Positions 42,131 through 51,820 of a DNA stretch of 64,000 nt are shown in pieces. How positions within the stretch are numbered: the first letter of the stretch is position 1; each line of letters starts with the position of its first letter. The translations under genes were made by a program, and so were the position numbers. Under the pieces are notes generated by a model. It was not told the DNA's origin. It ran no database searches and saw nothing but the letters and a program-made list of their open reading frames with translations. This DNA is from Rosenbergiella gaditana (GTDB lineage Bacteria > Pseudomonadota > Gammaproteobacteria > Enterobacterales > Enterobacteriaceae): NCBI RefSeq assembly GCF_018494065.1, contig NZ_JABBFR010000003.1, forward strand, positions 124,001-188,000, given 5' to 3'.

Positions 42131-42144
42131 AGTGATTTCCGGTT

Positions 42145-42849
42145 ATGACATCCATTTCTCAAAATTTACACTCAGTGGAACAACGGATCGCCGATATTGC
42201 CAAGCATTGTGGGCGTGATTCTCAAGAAATTAGATTACTTGCTGTAAGTAAAACTAAGCCTGAGAGCGACATCAGCGCGGCCTACACCGCCGGTCAACGT
42301 TGCTTTGGTGAGAATTACGTACAGGAGGGAGTGAGTAAAATTGCAGCCTTAGCTCACTTATTCGATATCGACTGGCACTTTATTGGGCCACTACAGTCGA
42401 ATAAGAGCCGCCTAGTGGCGGAGAACTTTGCTTGGTGTCATACCGTTGATCGCTTAAAACTGGCGCAGCGCCTCTCAGCACAACGCCCTGAACATATGCC
42501 ACCACTCAATGTACTGATTCAAGTTAATATCAGTGATGAGTCCAGTAAATCAGGCATTCGTGCTGAGCAGCTTAACGACTTAGCTGCCAATATTCGTCAT
42601 CTTCCTCAGTTACGGCTAAGAGGAATTATGGCGATCCCAGCACCAGAACCTGATTATGCAAAGCAATTGGCTGTTTGTCAGCGTATGGCTGAGCTATATA
42701 ACCGCTTAGCGGAGAACTACCCCGAGGTTGACACGCTTTCCTTAGGAATGAGTGATGACCTTGATGCGGCAATTACCGCAGGCAGTACCCTTGTACGAGT
42801 GGGTAGCGCGATTTTTGGTGCCCGTCAGTACCCTACTTCTTCAGAATAA
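42145..42849 (+). CDS. yggS: PLP homeostasis protein YggS
   Basis: YggS (PLPBP family) is a PLP-binding protein with no catalysis known, which buffers vitamin B6 and affects amino-acid pools. The alanine-racemase-like barrel has the PLP lysine in LLAVSKTKPESD near residue 36, FGENYVQE near 53, WHFIGPLQSNK near 78 and SLGMSDDLDAAI near 200. The 234 residues match E. coli. It starts a run yggS-yggT-rdgB-hemW with short gaps. Confidence 0.95.
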   Translation: MTSISQNLHSVEQRIADIAKHCGRDSQEIRLLAVSKTKPESDISAAYTAGQRCFGENYVQEGVSKIAALAHLFDIDWHFIGPLQSNKSRLVAENFAWCHTVDRLKLAQRLSAQRPEHMPPLNVLIQVNISDESSKSGIRAEQLNDLAANIRHLPQLRLRGIMAIPAPEPDYAKQLAVCQRMAELYNRLAENYPEVDTLSLGMSDDLDAAITAGSTLVRVGSAIFGARQYPTSSE

Positions 42850-42862
42850 GCTAAGGAACACT

Positions 42863-43417
42863 ATGTATACCTTGACGTTTTTGGTCAAAACTTTTATCGA
42901 GCTATACGTGCTCGTACTGCTATTACGAATCTGGATGCAATGTGCACGCTGTGATTTTTACAACCCACTTGCTCAGTTTGTGGTGAAACTGACCCAACCG
43001 ATTATTGGACCTTTACGTCGCGTTATTCCGGCTATTGGCCCTATTGATGGTGCCTCTTTACTTCTCGCTTTTATCTTAACTACCCTGAAGTATCCTTTAT
43101 TGGTCGCTATCAATAACGGTGGCTTCTCGCTATCACTTAGCTTATTGCTAATTGGTGTTTTGTCGCTACTCAAAGCAGCCGGTAATTTAGTTTTCTGGGT
43201 GATTTTAATTCGTTCAATTATGAGTTGGGTTAGCCAAGGCCGTAGCCCTGTCGACCACGTTCTTTACCAACTCACCGAACCGCTAATGTCTCCAATCAGA
43301 CGCTGGCTACCGGCGATGGGGGGAATAGACTTCTCCGCGATGATCGTTATTCTCATCCTTTATGCATTAAATTATCTTGGAATGGATCTTTTCTCTAACT
43401 TATGGGTTTGGCTATAA
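42863..43417 (+). CDS. yggT: YggT family membrane protein
   Basis: A small inner-membrane protein with two YggT repeats, each with a hydrophobic hairpin. The start MYTLTFLVKTFIELYVLVLL at 42863 (behind AAGGAA) gives 184 residues (E. coli 188). The repeated motif is PLAQFVVKLTQPIIGPLRR and VDHVLYQLTEPLMSPIRRWL. An earlier in-frame reading from 42752 lies within yggS and was rejected. yggU, present in E. coli between yggT and rdgB, is missing here; only 3 bp separate the two. Confidence 0.93.
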   Translation: MYTLTFLVKTFIELYVLVLLLRIWMQCARCDFYNPLAQFVVKLTQPIIGPLRRVIPAIGPIDGASLLLAFILTTLKYPLLVAINNGGFSLSLSLLLIGVLSLLKAAGNLVFWVILIRSIMSWVSQGRSPVDHVLYQLTEPLMSPIRRWLPAMGGIDFSAMIVILILYALNYLGMDLFSNLWVWL

Positions 43418-43420
43418 ATC

Positions 43421-44032
43421 ATGACAAATCACCTCTCTCCACAAAATGTTGTGTTGGCTACAGGTAATGCAGGTAAAGTCAGCGAGCTGGCTGGGTTATT
43501 ACGCGATTTTGGCTTAACCATTACCGCTCAAACGGAACTAGGGGTAGGCTCAGTTGAAGAGACAGGGCTAACCTTTATTGAAAATGCATTGATTAAGGCT
43601 CGTCATGCCTCGCGCGTTACCGGACTCCCCGCTATTGCCGATGACTCTGGTTTAGCCGTCGATGCATTGCAGGGAGCCCCAGGCATCTACTCGGCGCGCT
43701 ATGCGGGTGAAGGATCTTCCGACACCGATAACCTGGCGAGGTTATTGGCGGCGATGCAGGATGTACCTGATGACCAACGACAAGCTGCTTTCCACTGTGT
43801 CTTGGTCTATTTAGCCCATGCCGACGATCCCACACCGATCGTCTGTTACGGACGTTGGCCAGGTGTCATTACTCGCCAACCCAGAGGTCAAGAGGGCTTT
43901 GGTTATGACCCGATCTTTTATATCCCCGAGCAACAGAAATGCGCAGCTGAAATGAGCAAGGCAGAAAAAGCTGCACTCTCTCATCGTGGCCAAGCATTAC
44001 AGCAACTGATGGAAGCATTACGTAATGGCTAA
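43421..44032 (+). CDS. rdgB: dITP/XTP pyrophosphatase RdgB
   Basis: RdgB cleans dITP, dXTP and related non-canonical nucleotides from the pool. The 203-residue Ham1-type protein has [14 protein letters not shown] near residue 10, [21 protein letters not shown] near 72 and [13 protein letters not shown] near 152. It overlaps hemW by 8 nt. Confidence 0.95.
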   Translation: MTNHLSPQNVVLATGNAGKVSELAGLLRDFGLTITAQTELGVGSVEETGLTFIENALIKARHASRVTGLPAIADDSGLAVDALQGAPGIYSARYAGEGSSDTDNLARLLAAMQDVPDDQRQAAFHCVLVYLAHADDPTPIVCYGRWPGVITRQPRGQEGFGYDPIFYIPEQQKCAAEMSKAEKAALSHRGQALQQLMEALRNG

Positions 44033-45170
44033 AGGTTTGCCCCCATTAAGTTTATATATTCATATTCCTTGGTGTGTACAAAAGTGCCCCTATTGCGATT
44101 TCAATTCTCATGCCCTTAAGGGTGAGGTGCCACATCAGGAGTATGTTGAGCATTTACTGAAAGATTTGGATGATAGTCTGCATCTGGTTCAGGGAAGGCA
44201 GCTATCAACAATTTTTATCGGTGGGGGGACGCCAAGTTTATTGAGTAGCCAAGCTATGCAGCAGCTGATGGATGGGGTACGTCAACGTATCCCGTTATCG
44301 GAAGGGATTGAGGTTACCATGGAGGCTAATCCCGGTACGGTTGAAGCAGAGCGTTTCAGTGGCTATCAGCAAGCTGGGATTAATCGTATCTCGATAGGTG
44401 TGCAAAGCTTCGATGCGCAAAAGTTGAAGCGACTTGGTAGGATCCACGGGCCGGAGGAAGCTGAGCGTGCTGCACAGCTCGCGACTGGACTAAAGCTCCG
44501 TAGTTTTAATCTTGATCTTATGCATGGTCTTCCCGACCAGAGTATTGAGCAGGCTTTGGATGATTTACGACAAGCGATAGCGCTAACCCCCCCTCATCTC
44601 TCGTGGTATCAATTAACGATTGAGCCCAATACGTTGTTCGCCTCACGCCCTCCAAAATTACCCGACGATGACGATTTATGGGATATTTTCGAACAAGGGG
44701 ATCGGCTACTGCGTGATGCAGGGTATGAGCAGTATGAAACCTCAGCTTATGCTAAGCCCGGTTACCGTTGCGAACATAACCTTAATTACTGGCGGTTCGG
44801 GGATTATCTCGGTATTGGCTGCGGTGCTCATGGCAAAATTACACTCGCTGATGGCAATATTATGCGCACCGTAAAAACGCGTCACCCTAAAGGATATATG
44901 CGAGGTGAATACCTCGATCGGCAATTTATGGTTGCGGATGAGGATAAAGCCTTTGAGTTTTTTATGAATCGTTTTCGATTGCTGGAACCTTGCCCGCGTC
45001 AGGATTTCGTTGATCTAACGGGACTGGCAGAACAGCGGGTACGTCCCGCACTCGATAACGCTATTCGAGCAGGTTATTTGCAAGAAACTACTGAGCATTG
45101 GCAAATCACAGCCAAAGGGAAGCTATTCTTAAATTCACTACTCGAAGCCTTTTTACCCGAGACAGAATAA
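44025..45170 (+). CDS. hemW: Radical-SAM haem chaperone HemW
   Basis: HemW is a radical-SAM protein of the oxygen-independent coproporphyrinogen oxidase family that transfers haem to respiratory enzymes rather than oxidising the porphyrin. The cluster motif is [13 protein letters not shown] (CxxxCxxC) near residues 16-25, followed by [10 protein letters not shown] near 66 and [10 protein letters not shown] near 122. The 381 residues compare with 378 in E. coli. It ends in the terminator that hosts a small IS remnant. Confidence 0.94.
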   Translation: MAKGLPPLSLYIHIPWCVQKCPYCDFNSHALKGEVPHQEYVEHLLKDLDDSLHLVQGRQLSTIFIGGGTPSLLSSQAMQQLMDGVRQRIPLSEGIEVTMEANPGTVEAERFSGYQQAGINRISIGVQSFDAQKLKRLGRIHGPEEAERAAQLATGLKLRSFNLDLMHGLPDQSIEQALDDLRQAIALTPPHLSWYQLTIEPNTLFASRPPKLPDDDDLWDIFEQGDRLLRDAGYEQYETSAYAKPGYRCEHNLNYWRFGDYLGIGCGAHGKITLADGNIMRTVKTRHPKGYMRGEYLDRQFMVADEDKAFEFFMNRFRLLEPCPRQDFVDLTGLAEQRVRPALDNAIRAGYLQETTEHWQITAKGKLFLNSLLEAFLPETE

Positions 45171-45246
45171 AAAAAGCCTTGCTCTGAAGTGCCCCCCGAT
45201 AATAGGTTGTCCAACTATCGGGTGCACTTCACTCTGCAAGGCTTTT
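45171..45246. terminator. Bidirectional hemW/mltC terminator, interrupted
   Basis: AAAAAGCCTTGC (45171-45182) and GCAAGGCTTTTT (45236-45247) are perfectly complementary and end in T-runs on both strands. Removing the insert and one CTC copy restores a compact hairpin with a 3-nt TCT loop. The insert is itself a palindrome, so the structure can still fold as one long hairpin. Confidence 0.8.
45185..45231. mobile_element. 47-bp remnant of an IS3-family (IS150-group) element
   Basis: The segment begins TGAAGTGC and ends GCACTTCA. Read inward from the right, TGAAGTGCACCCGATAGTTG and the following GACAACC have the pattern of IS150-group termini (TG-rich end, GCACCC, GTTGGACA). The left end TGAAGTGCCCCCCGATA is the matching imperfect repeat. 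Both ends are flanked by CTC (45182-45184 and 45232-45234), a 3-bp target duplication typical of the family. No transposase remains. Confidence 0.7.
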
Positions 45247-45249
45247 TTA

Positions 45250-46326
45250 TTAGTAACGGAAGTAACTACGCTGAGCTTTATCCACTTTATAAAGATAACG
45301 CCGTGATTCGGCTGCGGGATGTTTACGCACCAAGATACGATAAACTTCCGTTGGCGGCATCGTATTGATGATTGCAACGGCTTTATCTTTGTTGCTAGAG
45401 AAAACCTTCAATACGCTTCCTGCACCACCATTATAGGCTGTAATTACCGCATAACGTCTCGATTGTGGATCGGTAATCCCGGCCAAATAATTATTTTGTA
45501 AAATAGACAGATAAGCGGTACCGGCATCGATATTATTTTCCGGGTCAAGTAAATAGCTGCGGCTAGGTTTACCCCACTTTCCTTTCATTTTAAATACATC
45601 GACGCCAGCGGTATGCTGAACAACTTGCATCAGCCCTAGCGCATCAGAATTACTGATTGCATAGGGGTTAAAACTGGACTCCGTTTGCATGATTGCCAAT
45701 ATGAGTGAGACATCTACCCCATACTGATCTGAAGCACGACGTACCATTGGTAAATAACGATGTGCCCGTTGGTTTAAGTGGTTCGGTACCATCGGAATGG
45801 TAACGGACCAGATAACATGCATCCCAGAAACTCGGCGATGTAGTTTATATTTAAGCAGGTAATCTGCGAAGGTGGCCGCGCGACCTTGCCAGCGAATTGG
45901 CTGCCCGGTGTTATCCAGAACCTGACCATAGAGTAAGGGCTCTCGACTAAGATTGATATCGTTAGCGTCAGAATAGAGGTCAACGTTACCCGGGTCTTCA
46001 CCGATCAACAGTGTCGTGATAATCGCTTCACGTAAGCTGGCCATCGGGTTAGTGCCCGAAATTGACTCGATAGTAATTTTACCGCTTTCGAAGTTGATGT
46101 GGCTGCGCGTGTAGTAGTTATCGCTATACTTTACGTAATCTTTTGGGCCAGCAATCAGAACTTCGTTGATCCCCCATATGTTTTCGATGTTATGCGCGAA
46201 CTGGCCCACAAGGATATCAAAACCATTGGTGTCCTTTACCCAGTCTTCGTGAAAAACGCTTTTTTTATCACTCGAGCAAGAGACAAGCAGTGGCGCGATG
46301 AGTATTAAAGGAATCAATTTTTTCAT
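45250..46326 (-). CDS. mltC: Membrane-bound lytic murein transglycosylase C
   Basis: MltC is an outer-membrane lipoprotein that cleaves peptidoglycan between MurNAc and GlcNAc, leaving 1,6-anhydro ends. The lipobox LLVSC gives acylation at about Cys17. An N-terminal DUF3393 domain is followed by a family 1 transglycosylase domain with the catalytic Glu in [14 protein letters not shown] near residue 215 and [10 protein letters not shown] and TAYNGG motifs after it. The 358 residues match E. coli (359). Confidence 0.95.
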   Translation of the reverse strand: MKKLIPLILIAPLLVSCSSDKKSVFHEDWVKDTNGFDILVGQFAHNIENIWGINEVLIAGPKDYVKYSDNYYTRSHINFESGKITIESISGTNPMASLREAIITTLLIGEDPGNVDLYSDANDINLSREPLLYGQVLDNTGQPIRWQGRAATFADYLLKYKLHRRVSGMHVIWSVTIPMVPNHLNQRAHRYLPMVRRASDQYGVDVSLILAIMQTESSFNPYAISNSDALGLMQVVQHTAGVDVFKMKGKWGKPSRSYLLDPENNIDAGTAYLSILQNNYLAGITDPQSRRYAVITAYNGGAGSVLKVFSSNKDKAVAIINTMPPTEVYRILVRKHPAAESRRYLYKVDKAQRSYFRY

Positions 46327-46368
46327 AAGGTGACGTTCTGGCTGCTTAGCGTAAAGTTTTATAATTTA

Positions 46369-46647
46369 TTAGTTTGACTGCTCAGGGGGCGTGTAGCCAT
46401 CAATCTGAACGTCCTTTCCTTCAAACAAGAAGCTGACCATCTCTTGCTCAATGATCTTACGATGTTCTGGATTCATCATATTTAATTTTTGTTCATTGAT
46501 TAACATGGTTTGCTTAGTCATCCACTGCTGCCAAGCTGGCTTTGAAATCTCTTGATAAATGCGTTTACCAATTTCACCTGGATAAAGTTGAAAGTCTTGG
46601 CCTTCAGCATCTTGTTTTAAAAATGTGCAAAAAATTGTACGACTCAT
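46369..46647 (-). CDS. yggX: Fe(II)-trafficking protein YggX
   Basis: YggX protects Fe-S clusters from oxidants and is part of the SoxRS response in E. coli and Salmonella. The 92-residue protein opens [19 protein letters not shown], with the conserved Cys7, and includes [20 protein letters not shown]. It lies 12 bp after mutY, the usual mutY-yggX pairing that protects the MutY cluster. Confidence 0.96.
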   Translation of the reverse strand: MSRTIFCTFLKQDAEGQDFQLYPGEIGKRIYQEISKPAWQQWMTKQTMLINEQKLNMMNPEHRKIIEQEMVSFLFEGKDVQIDGYTPPEQSN

Positions 46648-46659
46648 AGGTCAATCCTG

Positions 46660-47733
46660 TTAATTATTATGCGCTATGGCGAGTTCGTGGCTTAGCTCGT
46701 TCAAAATACGTTGTACCGGCGCGGCTAATCCTACCGATTGCGGCTGCGCTAAGTTATACCAGAGAGTAACAGATTCCTCCATTAAAGCCGCAATGATAGG
46801 CTGCTCTATCATCACCGGAATTATCTGTAAATGGAAATGGCTAAAGGTATGCTTAAAACTATTTAGCTGTTGCTGCTTACCCTTAATCCCGCGCTGCGAT
46901 AGCCATTGTTCCATCTCTGTGCGATCTGAAAATTGAGGAAAACTGTACAACCCCCCCCAAATACCTAGGCTGGGCCGTTTTTCCAGTAATACCCGACCGT
47001 CTTGCTTTAATAACAATAGCCAAGCTTCTCGAGTTGGGAGATCTTTTTTTGGCTTTTTTCCTGGATAATCTTGCCAGTTATGCTGAGCGTACGCGATACA
47101 GCCCGCATTTAGCGGACAAAGCTCACATTTAGGACGCGAACGGGTACAGACCATCGCGCCTAAATCCATCATTGCTTGGTTAAAGGCCGCAACCTCTTGT
47201 TGCGGGGTAACTGTCTCGCTTAAGGCCCACAATTTACTCTCGACCTCCCGCTGCCCTGGCCATCCCGCCACCGCATAATAACGGGCGAGCACACGTTTCA
47301 CATTTCCGTCTAGAATAGGATGATGTTGACCGAGTGAAAGAGAAAGTATTGCTCCCGCTGTTGAGCGCCCTACTCCTGGAAGGGCAACGACCTGCTCAAA
47401 GCACTCTGGAAATTGGCCTTGGTGCTCGCTCATTACTTGGCAGGCGGCTTTATGGAGATTACGCGCCCGCGCATAGTAGCCGAGACCTGTCCACAAATGC
47501 AGCACATGATCAATCGGCGCTGCACTAAGCTCGGCAACCGTTGGAAATTGCGCCATAAAACGTTCAAAATAAGGAATGACCGTAGCAACTTGGGTCTGTT
47601 GAAGCATCACTTCAGACAACCATACCTTGTAAGGCGTTTTTTCTTGCTGCCAAGGCAGCGTTTTTCGGCCAAACTGGTGATACCATGTCAGGACTTGGCT
47701 AGCAAAAGATGACGAATCGGTGGTAGTTAACAT
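46660..47733 (-). CDS. mutY: A/G-specific adenine glycosylase MutY
   Basis: MutY removes adenine mispaired with 8-oxoguanine. The 357-residue protein has the helix-hairpin-helix-GPD region [20 protein letters not shown] near residue 120, the catalytic Asp in [15 protein letters not shown], and the [4Fe-4S] cysteines in [17 protein letters not shown] near 197-213. A C-terminal NUDIX-like domain recognises 8-oxoG. It is divergent from trmB. Confidence 0.97.
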   Translation of the reverse strand: MLTTTDSSSFASQVLTWYHQFGRKTLPWQQEKTPYKVWLSEVMLQQTQVATVIPYFERFMAQFPTVAELSAAPIDHVLHLWTGLGYYARARNLHKAACQVMSEHQGQFPECFEQVVALPGVGRSTAGAILSLSLGQHHPILDGNVKRVLARYYAVAGWPGQREVESKLWALSETVTPQQEVAAFNQAMMDLGAMVCTRSRPKCELCPLNAGCIAYAQHNWQDYPGKKPKKDLPTREAWLLLLKQDGRVLLEKRPSLGIWGGLYSFPQFSDRTEMEQWLSQRGIKGKQQQLNSFKHTFSHFHLQIIPVMIEQPIIAALMEESVTLWYNLAQPQSVGLAAPVQRILNELSHELAIAHNN

Positions 47734-47876
47734 CGTTTGTACAGAATTCGTGAAGAGAGATGGATAAATTGCAGCATAGACCTAGCATTAAGTAAACCAC
47801 TGCTTGGTAAAGGCTTGCTAATCATGCTTAACTTTGCATAATCCCCATTTAAAATTGAAACATTTGTAGGCTTATT

Positions 47877-48596
47877 ATGATTAATGACGTCATTACACCA
47901 GAATTTGATGAAGATGGGCGTCCATTACGCCGGATAAGAAGTTTTGTTCGACGCCAAGGCCGCCTCACCAAAGGCCAGCAGCAAGCCCTAGATGAACTTT
48001 GGCCAATCAATGGGATTGAATATAGCGCTGAGCCTATGGATTTTCAGCAGGTTTTTGGTCGTGAAGCCCCTCTAGTATTAGAAATCGGCTTTGGTATGGG
48101 GGCATCCTTAGTCGAGATGGCTAAGGCCAACCCACATCAGAATTTTTTGGGTATCGAAGTGCATGCTCCCGGTGTCGGCGCCTGTTTGGCCAGCGCTGAA
48201 GAAGCTGGCGTAACTAATTTACGCGTGATGTGCCATGACGCTGTAGAAGTATTGGAGAAGATGATCCCCGACAATTCGTTACGTCTGGCTCAACTCTTTT
48301 TCCCCGATCCTTGGCACAAGGCTCGCCATAATAAACGCCGTATTGTTCAGATTCCTTTTGCTGAGCTGATCCTTCGTAAGTTAAAACTTGGCGGAGTCTT
48401 TCACATGGCCACAGACTGGGAAAACTATGCAGAGCATATGCTTGAAGTCATGCAATCTATCCCAGGTTATGTCAACCAATCGCCCGGGGGGCAATATGTC
48501 CCAAGGCCAGATTCACGTCCACTCACCAAGTTTGAACAGCGGGGTCACCGTTTAGGACATGGTGTGTGGGATTTAATGTTTGAGAGGATTAAATAA
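47877..48596 (+). CDS. trmB: tRNA (guanine46-N7) methyltransferase
   Basis: TrmB makes m7G46 in the tRNA variable loop. The 239-residue protein has the SAM motif [17 protein letters not shown] near residue 65, the acidic segment [11 protein letters not shown], and the family motif [18 protein letters not shown] near 144. Its TAA stop overlaps the yggL start (TAATG), indicating coupling. Confidence 0.96.
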   Translation: MINDVITPEFDEDGRPLRRIRSFVRRQGRLTKGQQQALDELWPINGIEYSAEPMDFQQVFGREAPLVLEIGFGMGASLVEMAKANPHQNFLGIEVHAPGVGACLASAEEAGVTNLRVMCHDAVEVLEKMIPDNSLRLAQLFFPDPWHKARHNKRRIVQIPFAELILRKLKLGGVFHMATDWENYAEHMLEVMQSIPGYVNQSPGGQYVPRPDSRPLTKFEQRGHRLGHGVWDLMFERIK

Positions 48597-48922
48597 TGGC
48601 TGTTAATCGTAGTCGCCGTTTACGTAAAAAATTACATCTTGATGAGTTTCAAGAGTTTGGCTTTTCTGTCGCGTGGTCATTTCCTGCAGGAACCGATACG
48701 GCAACAATTGATAAGACTGTTGATGATTTCATCAGCGAAGTGATTGAGCCGCAAGGACTGGCCTATGACGGCAGTGGCTACCTTCAATGGGAAGGATTAA
48801 TCTGCTTACAAAAAACCGGTAAATGTACCGATGACCACCGCACTGCCGTTAGCCAATGGCTATCTGCAAAAGGCTTAGAAAACATCCGCGTCACGGAACT
48901 GTTTGATGTCTGGTGGGACTAA
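48596..48922 (+). CDS. yggL: YggL family protein (DUF469)
   Basis: A 108-residue protein of the YggL/DUF469 family; the E. coli protein has been reported as a 50S-associated factor. The basic start [20 protein letters not shown] and the GYLQWEGLICLQKTGKCTDD segment are family traits. It is translationally coupled to trmB. Confidence 0.92.
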   Translation: MAVNRSRRLRKKLHLDEFQEFGFSVAWSFPAGTDTATIDKTVDDFISEVIEPQGLAYDGSGYLQWEGLICLQKTGKCTDDHRTAVSQWLSAKGLENIRVTELFDVWWD

Positions 48923-48994
48923 GTCAGTATAATCTCTAGACGGATGATACACTCTTGATTATCCGTCAACCTTCCCCCTTTCTGGAGAAACTCC

Positions 48995-49711
48995 ATGCTA
49001 CGCAAAGTTCTACTCGCTACGCTACTTGTTTCAGCAGTACAAGCCCATGCCGCTTATCAGTGTGATTCGATCCCTAACGATGATATTACCCTATCACCTC
49101 AAAGCGTGGCTATCGTGGGAAGTGATGGCACGATGGTAATCACCCCAAATGGTGATATCACCTTCAATGGTAAAGCTCTGCAGCCCTCCGCGGCGACGCG
49201 CCAGCAAGCCATTAATTACCAAGCAGCTGTGCGTAAAGATATGCCATGGATTAATCAAGGTGCTCATCAACGACTCGACCAAGCGAAAACAGCGTTAGAC
49301 CGTATTATCACTGAAAAATTAGGGGCTGAAAGTGGGATCCATCAACGTCTGGATAATTTAAATTCCCAATTAAAATTACAGTTTGCTCGGGTACTCTCGC
49401 AAAAAAATGATGTGATAACTTATCACCACAGCGCCATCGATAGTGTACATCAAGACAGTGAAAAGCTGGTTCAAAAGGCGATGGGCGGCGTACTGCAAGA
49501 TAGCCTGAATGAAATGGGCAATATGAAGAATCTCAGCAGTAACGGTAACCCGTTGCAGGCACTTGTCGGTAACCTTGGTGGATTACAGCAAGCCGTTCAA
49601 CAAGAATGGAAACAGCACGAAGACGATTTCCAACAATTTGGCCAACAAGTCTGCCAACGTGTCACCCAACTTGAGACACAGCGTATCGCACTGTATAAAT
49701 CTGCAAAATAA
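48995..49711 (+). CDS. yggN: YggN family secreted protein (DUF2884)
   Basis: A periplasmic protein of unknown function. A signal peptide MLRKVLLATLLVSAVQAHA is followed by AYQCDSIPNDDITLSPQSV, the typical DUF2884 start with one of only two cysteines (the other is near residue 224), and a helical C-terminal half. The 238 residues compare well with E. coli YggN (239). It ends the core block; in E. coli ansB follows, here accessory genes begin. Confidence 0.9.
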   Translation: MLRKVLLATLLVSAVQAHAAYQCDSIPNDDITLSPQSVAIVGSDGTMVITPNGDITFNGKALQPSAATRQQAINYQAAVRKDMPWINQGAHQRLDQAKTALDRIITEKLGAESGIHQRLDNLNSQLKLQFARVLSQKNDVITYHHSAIDSVHQDSEKLVQKAMGGVLQDSLNEMGNMKNLSSNGNPLQALVGNLGGLQQAVQQEWKQHEDDFQQFGQQVCQRVTQLETQRIALYKSAK

Positions 49712-49717
49712 AATGAG

Positions 49718-49743
49718 GGGGCCTCCAAGGCCCCTATTATTGT
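49718..49743 (+). terminator. Terminator of yggN
   Basis: GGGGCCT and AGGCCCC pair around CCA and are followed by TATTATTGTT, 6 bp after the yggN stop. Confidence 0.8.
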
Positions 49744-49766
49744 TCAGAGTCTGGGAGAAAGACCTT

Positions 49767-50762
49767 ATGACGTTTAACGCGCTATGGCTTACTGATCCTA
49801 AAGAAAATAAGACTCCCGCTAAGATAGAGCAAGTGGATGAAACCACTGTTCTTCAGCTCCCAATCACGCTCCGTGTCCTATACTCCTCACTTAACTACAA
49901 AGATGCCTTAGCTCTCCGCGCTAAAGCACCGGTCATCCGCCAGTTCCCGCTCATCCCTGGTATCGATATGATTGGAGAGGTAGTTGCCAGCGAATCATCG
50001 GAATGGCCGATCGGTAAACTTGCCGTGGTAACAGGTTGGGGAATTGGTGAACAATACCATGGTGGATTGGCTGAGAAATTTTCTGCTAAGGTTGAATGGC
50101 TGACCTCCCTACCAGAGGAAATATCCCCCATAAATGCCGCCTTGATTGGTACGGCAGGGCTAACCGCAATGCTCGCTGTGTTACAGCTAGAGCAGCAAGG
50201 TATTACCCCTGAAAAAGGCCCTATAGCGGTCAGTGGTGCCAGTGGCGGGGTCGGCAGTTTTAGTACTTGGATTTTAGCAAAACTTGGCTACCAAGTTACC
50301 GCTATCAGCGGTGATCCATACGCTGAGGAGTACCTCTTAGAGACCTTGGGCGCGAGTTCAATACTGCCACGCAGTGAACTTTCTGCATCTGGGAAAATGT
50401 TACAGGCTGAACGCTGGGCTGGTGCAATTGATTGTGTAGGAAACCATACCCTTGCTAATCTTCTCGCCGCCACTCAACGTAATGGATGCGTGGTAGCCTG
50501 TGGGATGGCACAGGGGCTAGAGCTCAGCACCAGTGTTGCGCCCTTTATACTTCGCAGTATCCGCTTAGTCGGAATTGATAGCGTTTACTGCGAGGTAGCG
50601 CGACGCAATGCAGCATGGCAGCGTTTCGCGACATTATTGAGTCACTCACCACTGCCGATTCCCTATCAATCGATCGCGCTCAATCAAGCCATAGCGTTCG
50701 CTGACCGTCTCCTTGAGGGCAATATTTGTGGGCGGATCATCGTCAAAACGACACTCAATTAA
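49767..50762 (+). CDS. AcuI-type NADPH-dependent acryloyl-CoA reductase family protein
   Basis: A medium-chain dehydrogenase/reductase of the YhdH/AcuI type, which reduces acryloyl-CoA. From the ATG at 49767 (behind GGGAG) the product is 331 residues. YSSLNYKDALALRAKAPVIR near residue 36, PGIDMIGEV near 60, the cofactor motif VSGASGGVGSFSTWIL near 150 and GNICGRIIVK at the end are typical. A longer reading from 49563 is antisense-free but lies inside yggN and was rejected. Its stop overlaps the convergent SIP gene by 4 nt. Confidence 0.85.
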   Translation: MTFNALWLTDPKENKTPAKIEQVDETTVLQLPITLRVLYSSLNYKDALALRAKAPVIRQFPLIPGIDMIGEVVASESSEWPIGKLAVVTGWGIGEQYHGGLAEKFSAKVEWLTSLPEEISPINAALIGTAGLTAMLAVLQLEQQGITPEKGPIAVSGASGGVGSFSTWILAKLGYQVTAISGDPYAEEYLLETLGASSILPRSELSASGKMLQAERWAGAIDCVGNHTLANLLAATQRNGCVVACGMAQGLELSTSVAPFILRSIRLVGIDSVYCEVARRNAAWQRFATLLSHSPLPIPYQSIALNQAIAFADRLLEGNICGRIIVKTTLN

Positions 50763-51553
50763 TCTTTAGCATGCCAATAGGCAACTGCTCTGACTAATTC
50801 CGGTGAGCAACCGCGCTGTTCGATAAAGTGATCGCTCAGTTTTTTTACCGCTTTGCCTTCACCGGTCAACCACACAAAGTGATCATCAGTCGGGAAATGT
50901 AACGGATTACTAAGACTGATGCACTGTTCAATCCCCGTCGAATCCATCGCGCTATTTTCTAAACAATGCAAGCTATGGTCTGCAAGAAGCACCCCTAGAT
51001 ACTCTTCCACAACGTAACGTTTAGCAAAGGCGATTAACAGGACGTGATCAGCGCTTAAGGTACTCAATCGCCGTTTTATTGCGGGTAAGCCTGTTTCATC
51101 AAAAATATAGAGTTGCTGGGAGTATTCATTAGGGATAATCATCGAACCACGCGGCCCGCCGATGGTAAGCGAATCGCCAATTTTAACATTATCCGCCCAG
51201 TCACTGGCGACCCCTTGCTCATGACGATAAAAATCAATGACTAATGAATCCTTACCGTTGAATTCAAGTGGGGTATAGTCGCGCGATTCAGGACGCTGAT
51301 TATCTGGCCAAATGATGCCGTCATCAGTTACCACTGGGATTACTGGCGCTGTTTGACTCTTATCGGGGAAAAATAGCTTGATATGATCGTCGCTACCCGG
51401 TGAGTTAAATCCCAGTAATGCCTCAGATTGAAACGATATACGCCAGAATTGCTCTGCGATGAGTTGTTTATTATTGACGGTCAAAGTACGGAACTTCGGT
51501 TCATTACGAACACGATAAGGCGCCTGTCTTCCTGAACTCAGAGTTTTGGTCAT
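50759..51553 (-). CDS. Siderophore-interacting protein (ferric-siderophore reductase type)
   Basis: A 264-residue FAD protein of the SIP/ViuB/YqjH family, which releases iron from imported siderophores by reduction. The FAD-binding 9 domain contains FNSPGSDDHIKLFFPD near residue 49 and the RDYTPLEF flavin motif near 95. The C-terminal SIP domain includes HFVWLTGEGKAVKKL and AYWHAKD. A Fur-like box lies about 60 bp upstream and a GGAG precedes the ATG. No siderophore operon is in the window. Confidence 0.88.
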   Translation of the reverse strand: MTKTLSSGRQAPYRVRNEPKFRTLTVNNKQLIAEQFWRISFQSEALLGFNSPGSDDHIKLFFPDKSQTAPVIPVVTDDGIIWPDNQRPESRDYTPLEFNGKDSLVIDFYRHEQGVASDWADNVKIGDSLTIGGPRGSMIIPNEYSQQLYIFDETGLPAIKRRLSTLSADHVLLIAFAKRYVVEEYLGVLLADHSLHCLENSAMDSTGIEQCISLSNPLHFPTDDHFVWLTGEGKAVKKLSDHFIEQRGCSPELVRAVAYWHAKD

Positions 51554-51609
51554 ACGTTCTCCTTATTAAGAATATTTCAAAGTCTACCTCTGGATACTCA
51601 ACATTAATA

Positions 51610-51628
51610 GTAATAATTCTTATTATCA
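51610..51628. promoter_or_regulatory. Fur-box-like operator
   Basis: On the minus strand TGATAATAAGAATTATTAC resembles the 19-bp Fur consensus GATAATGATAATCATTATC as an imperfect AT-rich palindrome. It is 57 bp upstream of the siderophore-interacting-protein gene, where iron repression would be expected. Confidence 0.6.
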
Positions 51629-51820
51629 TGTTACAACTCTTATCCTTCTTTACAGTATCTGCTAGAGAATAGTGTTCGCTTGTAAGCATTAAGAGTTGGA
51701 CGAAATCTCCGCTTACATTGACTTATATCCCCTCAGTACCGCTTAAGTACGCTTCATTGTCTATACTTAATTAATTCGTCCGTTGCATAAAAAGCCCAAG
51801 TGTTGAGGAGGCAGTTCTCC

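Noticed and set aside
49563..49766. N-terminal extension of the acuI-type gene
   Set aside because: It lies inside yggN and its terminator; the family N-terminus and ribosome binding site begin at 49767.
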